Positions 58,252 to 64,000 of a stretch of 64,000 nt of DNA are shown here, piece by piece. Origin of the DNA: a virus. Location: IMG/VR virus record IMGVR_UViG_3300014914_000003, positions 62,001 to 126,000 of that record; one strand, 5' to 3'. A program made the position numbers and the translations under genes. The first letter of the stretch is position 1. Each line of letters opens with the position of its first letter. A model generated the notes under the pieces. It was given only the letters and a program-made list of their open reading frames with translations. It made no database searches and was not told where the DNA came from.

Positions 58252-58637
58252 TATTCACCCACCATTTCCATCAAGCGATCTAGGACATCCGGTACCATGA
58301 AATGTCGTCTAAACTCTTTATCACTGTAACGAATCCGACAGGCTACGCCGCGAGGCCGCAAAGGGAACTTGACGGTGTGTAATCGTTTCATGACAGTTGA
58401 AGGGTCAACCCCCAAAAGCCTCCCGATCTGAGAAGCGGAGAGACCCAGGTTGTAAAGTGATATGAAAATAGAGTCGGGGAAAATCTGGTTTGCTTCCGAC
58501 CGACTCCGTATGGCAACCCCGAGCGATTTAAGCCGATTATACATGGCTGTTTCGCTGCATCCGTCAAGGCGGGCAACATCTGCGCAACTTTTCCCCTGAT
58601 TGTATAATTGTGTAACTTGTGTGTCAGGCAGAGACAT
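58251..58637 (-). CDS. Double helix-turn-helix protein related to the neighbouring HNH enzyme
   Basis: 128 residues. Two similar units: LPDTQVTQLYNQGKSCADVA ... GCSETAMYNRLKSLGVAIRS, and FISLYNLGLSASQIGRLLGV ... VMKRLHTVKFPLRPRG. They match the N-terminal repeats of the protein at 58762 (IRSCGESHQ there, IRSRSEANQ here). No nuclease domain. It may be a regulator that arose from the DNA-binding part of the endonuclease, or a relic. It overlaps the LamG gene by one base and has its own class A promoter. Confidence 0.6.
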   Translation of the reverse strand: MSLPDTQVTQLYNQGKSCADVARLDGCSETAMYNRLKSLGVAIRSRSEANQIFPDSIFISLYNLGLSASQIGRLLGVDPSTVMKRLHTVKFPLRPRGVACRIRYSDKEFRRHFMVPDVLDRLMEMVGE

Positions 58638-58670
58638 AGCACCCCCAGGAAAAAAGACCTTTCATCAGCT

Positions 58671-58684
58671 ACTAGATTATACAC
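58671..58684 (-). promoter_or_regulatory. Class A promoter motif
   Basis: Minus-strand TCTGGTGTATAATC, about 40 bases before the ATG at 58637 and just after the terminator of the HNH gene. Coordinates good to about one base. Confidence 0.55.
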
Positions 58685-58700
58685 CAGAATGTAAAATAAA

Positions 58701-58729
58701 AGGCTGGGAACCACAATGTGCCCCAGCCT
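58701..58729 (-). terminator. Terminator after the HTH-HNH gene
   Basis: Minus-strand stem AGGCTGGG / CCCAGCCT followed by TTTTATTTT. 30 bases past the stop at 58762. Confidence 0.75.
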
Positions 58730-58761
58730 AGCTGAATATTGTTCTGTAAACGACGTGTTGG

Positions 58762-60012
58762 TTATTTAAGGATATTCCGTATAGTGGTATCGCTGACCTC
58801 GTACATTCTAGACAGTTCGGAAACGGTCACCCCAACAGTAGCCAACCTTCGTACCCTATCCCTTTCTTGTCTAGCCTTACTCTCAACAGATTTCTTCCGG
58901 TTGCCTGGCGTAACGTTATTCTCTCGCAGGATTTTGTATAAAGTGCTACTGGCAATTCCATATCTATCGCATATTACCCTAATTGTTTCTCCACGTATAT
59001 ATGCCCCCAAAACACCGGACTTAGTTTCCTCGGGAATTTCAAATCTCTCTTTGTTGTAGAAGCTCGTGCTCCTCCTAGCTTGACCTATTGCCAGAAACCT
59101 AGCACGGACAAAGGACAACGATTTACCGAAATGCTTGGAAATGCGTTGACATGACCACCCCCGATCGTGTAGGGCTAATAATTCCTCATCCCTAATCCCG
59201 TTATGCATATGTAACCTCTTGTGTATGTCTGCTGTTACGGTCATCCCGTTGTCAATGTCCCAAAACTGCTCGAACGATTGCGACAGTTCGAACAATTGAT
59301 CACAATCAACTATAGGATTAAGTTCCGAATATCCCTTTAAGAATGTGTTGAAAATCTTGGAAAAACCAGCAGGATAATGGTGTACTTCCAGCCTTCCAGT
59401 ATCTCCGGTAACCCTACACTTATAATCGTCTCTCTCCATACACGCCCTGCGCCAATATTCAGCCTTCTCACAATGGCGAATTCTCTCGTGCAACCTAGTA
59501 ATACCACCCTTATATGATTTAACCCTTGCACCCTTATGCTCCGGGGCGATGCCATTTTTCTTCAGGATGTCGGCTATCGTAGTTTTATGCACCCTATAAT
59601 CCCTAGCAATATCTGCACAACTCTCGTTTTTATTAGCCTGGTAGCGGTCGCAAATGACTTGATGATCTGATACAGGAATCTTACGGACAGCCTTGGCTAC
59701 TTCAGTTTTTCTGTCTCGCATTTGAACACCATTCTTAGACAATCTTCCCCACACCGATGGCGAACTCATTCCGTGTTTTTGGGCGATATCGGAAATAGAC
59801 ATTTCCAAGTCTTCGTATTCGTGTCGTATCGTTTCAAAATCGATTTTTTGATGAGATTCCCCACACGACCTAATAATCACTCCAGCTTCTCTTAGACGAG
59901 TTATTAGTGTTTGAACTGAACACCCTACTGCTTTAGACACTTCTGGAGTTCCTTTGCTTTCGTCCCTATAAAGTCTGATAGCCTTTTCTATGTCAATTTG
60001 CTTCTTCGCCAT
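58762..60012 (-). CDS. HNH endonuclease flanked by six helix-turn-helix units
   Basis: 416 residues, GAAGGAGACG before the ATG. Helix-turn-helix units lie near residues 10-48, 58-98 and 116-156, then an HNH nuclease (about 185-270: RRACMERDDYKCRVTGDTGR, LEVHHYP, then NGMTVTADIHKRLHMH). Three more units follow near 273-310, 332-366 and 385-416. The nuclease has the HH and later H-x3-H residues of the family, but only one cysteine near its start, so it is a zinc-free HNH type. The six units suggest a long recognition site. It has its own class B promoter and terminator, between the capsid gene and the fibre genes. Confidence 0.8.
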   Translation of the reverse strand: MAKKQIDIEKAIRLYRDESKGTPEVSKAVGCSVQTLITRLREAGVIIRSCGESHQKIDFETIRHEYEDLEMSISDIAQKHGMSSPSVWGRLSKNGVQMRDRKTEVAKAVRKIPVSDHQVICDRYQANKNESCADIARDYRVHKTTIADILKKNGIAPEHKGARVKSYKGGITRLHERIRHCEKAEYWRRACMERDDYKCRVTGDTGRLEVHHYPAGFSKIFNTFLKGYSELNPIVDCDQLFELSQSFEQFWDIDNGMTVTADIHKRLHMHNGIRDEELLALHDRGWSCQRISKHFGKSLSFVRARFLAIGQARRSTSFYNKERFEIPEETKSGVLGAYIRGETIRVICDRYGIASSTLYKILRENNVTPGNRKKSVESKARQERDRVRRLATVGVTVSELSRMYEVSDTTIRNILK

Positions 60013-60032
60013 GGTTCGTCTCCTTCTATTTT

Positions 60033-60070
60033 ATTATACGTCGCAAAGGATGTTTTGTTTCATGGAAAAA
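60033..60070 (-). promoter_or_regulatory. Class B promoter
   Basis: Minus-strand TTTTTTCCATGAAACAA, a 15-base spacer, GTATAAT, 21 bases upstream of the ATG at 60012. Confidence 0.6.
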
Positions 60071-60090
60071 ATAATTTTCTTTAGTCCAAG

Positions 60091-60122
60091 AAAAACAGGG
60101 CTGACAAATTGCCAACCCTGAT
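60091..60122 (-). terminator. Terminator after the major capsid gene
   Basis: Minus-strand stem CAGGG ... CCCTG with a 15-base loop (inner TTGGCA/TGTCAG partly paired), followed by five T. It closes the head operon 19 bases after the stop at 60141. Confidence 0.65.
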
Positions 60123-60140
60123 TTTGTTATTAGAAACTTC

Positions 60141-61166
60141 CTAAAAGCTCGCCAAAAGTACGCGGCGGCCATCTAACGCAGCAAAACCATGTTCTTGCCA
60201 CCCGTAAAAACCGGCTTTCTGCCGCCTGTGGAGCATGTCATCTTCGAAGATGGCAAGTTCCCGCTTGACCGGCATCACAAACGAGTCGCCGTGCGACAGA
60301 TCGAGACCCACGACGATTTCCTCGTCGCTCGCGCCCATGCTGACACCCAGCGTTGCGAAGTACGTCTGGAACTCCTGGCCCACGCCAAGCTCGTCCAGCG
60401 GATGCAGATTGACGCCGTAGATGCGAGCCATCGGGCCACCATCGTCACCAGCGGTGAAGATTTCCCGACGAGTCAGGTCGTCAACCTCATCACTATCCCA
60501 CTCACGAATGTCTTCGAGAGCCTCTGGACTGATGAACAGGTCAGTCAGACGACCGCGATTGGCCGTTGCACTGTTGCCACCAGCAAGACGAGCCATAGTC
60601 GTCTTCATCAGAGACACGAGACGCTTTGTGAACTGACCAGCAGTTGCAGCACTGTCGTACACCAGCGGAGCCCCGCCAGAGTAGTCGGTACGCCCTGCAC
60701 CAGCCGCGATGATGACACGCCAACCGTCCGTGTTCATCTTCTTCACGAAACCGGCCTCAAGCACTTCCATCGCACGAGCAACAATGTTCCAACGTGCAGA
60801 TGTAGCATACTTCAGCGGCCAGTCGATCGCGTTACCCACGTCGTAGGTGTTGATCGTCACTGCGTCACCTGTGATGGTACGCTGTGGCAAAGCACCCTCG
60901 GATGGGATCATATACGCCACATAGTCATTTTCCTGTGCAGTCTGGTAGAAATCCAGCGGATACTCGGCAGTTGCACTTGGGTCCAGAACTTCAGGTGCGA
61001 AGATTCCGCCCAAGATGTCGCCGTCAAGCAGCGCTGAACGTAGAGGAACTTGTAGAGCCTGAGCGAGAGAATGCATCGCCTCCAGGGCCTCGGTCTTGTT
61101 TGCCGACCCAGTGCGCCGTAGAAGTTCAACCTGCTCAGGTGTTGGTTTTCTGATATTACGCTTCAT
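60141..61166 (-). CDS. Major capsid protein (HK97 fold)
   Basis: 341 residues, AAGGGGGTGAAGAAG before the ATG. The helical start (KPTPEQVELLRRTGSANKTE) precedes an E-loop-like region (ATAEYPLDFYQTAQENDYVA, GALPQRTITGDAVTINTYDV). Later strands and helices fit the HK97 P- and A-domains (RLTDLFISPEALEDIREWDS, GVNLHPLDELGVGQEFQTYF). It stands after the protease-scaffold and decoration genes, the standard order, and before a strong terminator. No N-terminal delta domain is obvious; scaffold activity is supplied by the upstream fusion. Confidence 0.85.
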   Translation of the reverse strand: MKRNIRKPTPEQVELLRRTGSANKTEALEAMHSLAQALQVPLRSALLDGDILGGIFAPEVLDPSATAEYPLDFYQTAQENDYVAYMIPSEGALPQRTITGDAVTINTYDVGNAIDWPLKYATSARWNIVARAMEVLEAGFVKKMNTDGWRVIIAAGAGRTDYSGGAPLVYDSAATAGQFTKRLVSLMKTTMARLAGGNSATANRGRLTDLFISPEALEDIREWDSDEVDDLTRREIFTAGDDGGPMARIYGVNLHPLDELGVGQEFQTYFATLGVSMGASDEEIVVGLDLSHGDSFVMPVKRELAIFEDDMLHRRQKAGFYGWQEHGFAALDGRRVLLASF

Positions 61167-61180
61167 TCTTCTTCACCCCC

Positions 61181-61657
61181 TTACGTTATGTCAATCGAGA
61201 CCCGCGCAAAGCCAGCCGCATCGACAGTCGTCTCGAAACGACCAATCTGCGGAGCACCAGCAGCCTGCGTCTTACTGATTAGTCCACTTGCAGCCAGATA
61301 AGCAGCGTCCCCAACACTTGGTGTAGTGCCGGTGATCATATCTGTAACCACAAACCCCTTCTTGACTAGAGTACACTTGTCCCCAGGACGAATCTCCCCG
61401 TTCTCAAAGTTCGGGAAGTCCCGAGTTGCACTCATAGCCGCTGCTACCGTCTGGAGCAAGACGCCCTTGGCAATCACGCCGGATGGGTCTGCCACATAGC
61501 CCACAACGTTTGGCTCATCGACGATGTTCACGCCGATAGCCGCGCCAGAACCTTGTGTGACGACACCAGCGCAGCCACCCCTCTCAGCCGCAACTGTAGT
61601 CCAGAAGTTGGTAATGTCGGTAACCTCATTGTACTCACGATCTGGTTTCAAAGCCAT
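61181..61657 (-). CDS. Capsid decoration / head-stabilising protein
   Basis: 158 residues, GAAGGGGGTG upstream. The sequence has the small-beta pattern of phage decoration proteins: VIAKGVLLQTVAAAMSATRD, then GEIRPGDKCTLVKKGFVVTD, PSVGDAAYLAASGLISKTQ and GRFETTVDAAGFARVSIDI. Such proteins bind the outside of the mature head. Located between the scaffold-protease and capsid genes, as in many phages. Confidence 0.7.
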   Translation of the reverse strand: MALKPDREYNEVTDITNFWTTVAAERGGCAGVVTQGSGAAIGVNIVDEPNVVGYVADPSGVIAKGVLLQTVAAAMSATRDFPNFENGEIRPGDKCTLVKKGFVVTDMITGTTPSVGDAAYLAASGLISKTQAAGAPQIGRFETTVDAAGFARVSIDIT

Positions 61658-61659
61658 CC

Positions 61660-63186
61660 CTATTCACCCCCTTCGTCTTTCTCATCTTTGCGCCCACATA
61701 GCGCGCCTGCCACTGACAACCATTGATCAGCCTCCGTCTTCGCCACATCCTCCGATGCGTTGAACTCGGCGCTATCGTCTTCTTCTACGTCGTTTAGAGC
61801 AGCCTCCGCTTGCTCTGCTTCCTTCTCCCGTGCCGTTGCGTCATCCGTCTTGGTCTCTGTTGCGTCAGTCTTCTCTTCCGACTCTCCGTCAACAACCTCT
61901 TCGGACTTGGCTTCGCCAGCATACTTCAGAACCGCTTCGAATGTCTCGTCGGTCATACCACGAAGTTCGGCTAGCGTTGCCTCTTCGTCATCAACCTTCT
62001 TAACCTCCGATAGCTTCACCAGGCGATCACGAGCCGTCTCGTTCTGGCGGATTTCGTCTAGCTCCGCATCACTCTTCTCGGCACGCTGTGTCACCTCATC
62101 GAGTTGCTTCTGAAGCTCGGCCTTTGCAGCCTCAACAGCTTCCATCTTCTCAGACGCCTCCGTCACACTGGCAGTCAGTTCCTCGACCTTGGTATTCAGA
62201 GCAGCAAGCTGCCCCTCGTAGTCCTTAGCCTGAACCTCTTCCGCTGCCTTCTGCAACTCAGCGACCTCCTTGGCTTTGCTCTCTAGACCCGCCTGAGCCT
62301 CTTCAAGCTTCGCCTGAAGTTCCTGCAATTGTTTTTCATCCACGTCTTCTACACCCCCTTCCGACAAGTCACTCAATTCAGCAGTTACAAAACTCCGCGA
62401 AGCGGCCATTTTACCTGCCGCGACCTTAATCACCGATTCGGGATTCGCTGGGGTATCAACAAACCCCTGCGCACCGAAAATAATGTCCTTCAACACACGA
62501 CCGACCTTGTAGCCCTGGTATTCCCCGCTGCCACCGTAAATCCGCAAGTGCTTAGTGAGAAACGCGGTTTTCTCAGTACGCTCGATCAATTTGACCTCAC
62601 CGGTCGCGGAATCGATCAAGCCATAACCGAAATCAGGGAACCAAGCCTCCATCGAAACGAACATCTCGCCAGCTTTCGCTTTTGTGATAATTTCGTCGAT
62701 TCGCTCGGACAACTCTGGGAATGCCCGGTATAGCACACCGGCCACTTCAATATCAAACTCGGTTGGGGGAGAGTCGCCTTCAGCTACCTCAACCTCATCA
62801 CCAGATTTATCCAATGCCCTAGTCTGAACGATATGGCCCAGGATTCTCTCGGCTTGGTGGTTGTCGTTCATTGGCTTGTGAAGCGGCGACGACCGAGCCT
62901 TCCAGACCTCTTCTGGTGTGAAAACATCATCGTTCAAATTCCAGCCTGTGCTGACCAGAATTGCGACAACCAGGGCTAAATCCGGTTGTTCCTGACCGAG
63001 AAGCTCTTCCACGCTCTGTACAGTAGGGGTGGCTTTCACCAAATCGGCGACAGACATGCCATCGAAATGCTTTTCGATATTGCCAACCTGTACCCGTGCC
63101 GTGACAAATGAAGAAGAACTTCCGGCTTTGTTCATCTGGAAATCGATTCCAGCATCTTTTTCAGCTTGATAAACGCGCACGAGCAC
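61660..63186 (-). CDS. Prohead protease-scaffold fusion
   Basis: 508 residues as read from GTG 63186; a GTG at 63180, better placed after GGGAGG, may be the true start. Residues 80-260 look like a prohead protease: GWNLNDDVFTPEEVWKARSS, then NHQAERILGHIVQT (candidate catalytic His) and KAGEMFVSMEAWFPDFGYGL (candidate Ser). Residues about 275-400 are a coiled coil (QLQELQAKLEEAQAGLESKA), followed by an acidic end typical of scaffolding. The protease would be released by self-cleavage. Class A promoter directly upstream. Catalytic residues are inferred from pattern. Confidence 0.7.
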   Translation of the reverse strand: MLVRVYQAEKDAGIDFQMNKAGSSSSFVTARVQVGNIEKHFDGMSVADLVKATPTVQSVEELLGQEQPDLALVVAILVSTGWNLNDDVFTPEEVWKARSSPLHKPMNDNHQAERILGHIVQTRALDKSGDEVEVAEGDSPPTEFDIEVAGVLYRAFPELSERIDEIITKAKAGEMFVSMEAWFPDFGYGLIDSATGEVKLIERTEKTAFLTKHLRIYGGSGEYQGYKVGRVLKDIIFGAQGFVDTPANPESVIKVAAGKMAASRSFVTAELSDLSEGGVEDVDEKQLQELQAKLEEAQAGLESKAKEVAELQKAAEEVQAKDYEGQLAALNTKVEELTASVTEASEKMEAVEAAKAELQKQLDEVTQRAEKSDAELDEIRQNETARDRLVKLSEVKKVDDEEATLAELRGMTDETFEAVLKYAGEAKSEEVVDGESEEKTDATETKTDDATAREKEAEQAEAALNDVEEDDSAEFNASEDVAKTEADQWLSVAGALCGRKDEKDEGGE

Positions 63187-63200
63187 CTCCCGTCATATGG

Positions 63201-63212
63201 CTTATACACAAC
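63201..63212 (-). promoter_or_regulatory. Class A-like promoter overlapping the HNH stop
   Basis: Minus-strand GTTGTGTATAAG, about 20 bases before the head operon. TGT GTA TAA inside it is the end of the HNH gene at 63202. Confidence 0.5.
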
Positions 63213-63945
63213 CATCGATCGAAAGTACACTACAACTCACCGGATAAAAAGACCTTTCACCGACAGAGTCGCCTTTATCACCATTGCACCGTGGGCACAA
63301 CAAGGATAAATTCGACAAATTAAAGAGAGACCACACCTCTTCGTCGGATTTGGCAATAGCCAATGGTTGCACATGGTCAATCTGATAGCCTACCTCATCG
63401 TAATCCGAACTACACACAGGGCACCTATTCTGTTGGACAAAACGTATATGCTCAAGATGGTCGTGTAGCTCAATTGGCGAAAATGGAAGATATCGAAAAC
63501 AACCAGAAGGTGTAACCGAAGCCCCAATTTTTTTGTAGTAATTCAACCGACTTCGCAAACGATTAGCATAGTTGACTACCATGCTTTGTCGTCGCATCGT
63601 GTCATATCGCCTACGAACGACCTTCCCGCCTGTCGATTGTCTCCACTTTTGAGTGCTGACTCTTGTACATTCAGCACATTGAAGCGATTGCCCACTGTAT
63701 CCATAATAATGCAGTACATCTCCGCGAGACGGACATTCAGCTATCACCTTGTTTTTGCCGAGATGAGCAACAATACGTCTCCGTAATTTGGGCCGAGGAT
63801 TGGAAGTAGTAAGACCAAGGGTATATGCCTTGCGAGTCACACTCATCCTGGAACGATCCAGACGTTGCATACAAAAGGCGATGCCATCACAATCATAATG
63901 ATTGCGCAAAACGTCTGTTTCATCTATAGTCCATCGTTTGCCCAT
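63202..63945 (-). CDS. HNH homing endonuclease with SANT/Myb-like N-terminus
   Basis: 247 residues. N-terminal RWTIDETDVLRNHYDCDGIA ... CMQRLDRSRMSVTRKAYTLGL, a CAEC pair, then CPVCSSDYDEVGYQIDHVQP and LSNLSLLCPRCNGDKGD. It is the third copy of this architecture. It lies between the unidentified gene at the window edge and the head operon, and its last codons form part of the class A promoter of that operon. No good Shine-Dalgarno was seen. Confidence 0.85.
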   Translation of the reverse strand: MGKRWTIDETDVLRNHYDCDGIAFCMQRLDRSRMSVTRKAYTLGLTTSNPRPKLRRRIVAHLGKNKVIAECPSRGDVLHYYGYSGQSLQCAECTRVSTQKWRQSTGGKVVRRRYDTMRRQSMVVNYANRLRSRLNYYKKIGASVTPSGCFRYLPFSPIELHDHLEHIRFVQQNRCPVCSSDYDEVGYQIDHVQPLAIAKSDEEVWSLFNLSNLSLLCPRCNGDKGDSVGERSFYPVSCSVLSIDGCV

Positions 63946-63950
63946 TATTG

Positions 63951-64000
63951 CTATTTACGGTCACGCTTGAAGAAATCAATCACATCAGCCTTGGCCTTCT
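63951..64000 (-). CDS. 3' end of an upstream gene (partial), portal candidate
   Basis: The last 15 codons end KAKADVIDFFKRDRK before TAG. The basic, helical end and the place before the prohead protease fit a portal protein, but the visible part is too short to decide. Confidence 0.4.
   Translation of the reverse strand, partial: KAKADVIDFFKRDRK

Noticed and set aside
1-64000. CRISPR array, insertion sequence, integrase or attachment site.
   Set aside because: No short direct repeats with regular spacers, no transposase or recombinase motifs, and no duplicated tRNA ends were found.

Overview
The window is part of the genome of a tailed double-stranded DNA phage (Caudoviricetes). HK97-type head genes, a major tail protein and a 1685-residue TP901-type tape measure are present, and no tail-sheath gene was recognised, so a long non-contractile (siphovirus-like) tail is the best guess. 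With the usual rule of about 0.15 nm per tape-measure residue, the tail would be near 250 nm. Nothing in the window identifies the host.

Layout. Bases 1-5306 read rightward. They hold a five-gene sugar/methyl-transfer cassette (two glycosyltransferases, a methyltransferase, two companions), then a pair that resembles recombination / ssDNA-binding proteins. Everything from 5303 to 64000 reads leftward, so transcription order runs from high to low coordinates. 64.0-60.1 kb is the head module: the end of an unidentified gene, a protease-scaffold fusion, a decoration protein and the major capsid protein. 58.3-45.2 kb holds LamG-like and beta-propeller fibre proteins, a head-tail connector, small virion proteins and tail-completion candidates. 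44.3-43.2 kb is the major tail protein. 43.1-32.5 kb is an accessory island set inside the late genes: tRNAs and tRNA relics, T4-type RNA ligase 1, a radical SAM protein, a DUF4326-SLOG fusion, small membrane proteins, a lipoprotein, micro-ORFs, and intact and broken homing endonucleases. 32.3-30 kb holds three tail-assembly candidates, followed by the tape measure, a 2364-residue repeat fibre, and tail-tip and appendage proteins down to 6.2 kb.

Three themes stand out. (1) Homing endonucleases are very dense: seven apparently intact genes (five HNH types, one LAGLIDADG, one HNH with six helix-turn-helix units) and seven relics, each broken in a different way. (2) Two promoter-like motifs recur on the minus strand. 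Class A, GGTGTATAATA, stands mostly before virion genes, and in five of nine cases it overlaps the stop codon of the preceding ORF. Class B, AACAA-N15-GTATAAT, stands before island and endonuclease genes. (3) The virion adhesion proteins are built from shared parts: a three-domain unit present three times in one protein, a short [SG]-[GC]-[DN]-L-F-x-x-G repeat found in at least three genes, propeller blades, LamG domains and a common C-terminal cap. The cap also exists as a separate gene, and as a relic.

All identifications come from reading the translated sequence. No database search was possible, so family names rest on recognised motifs.
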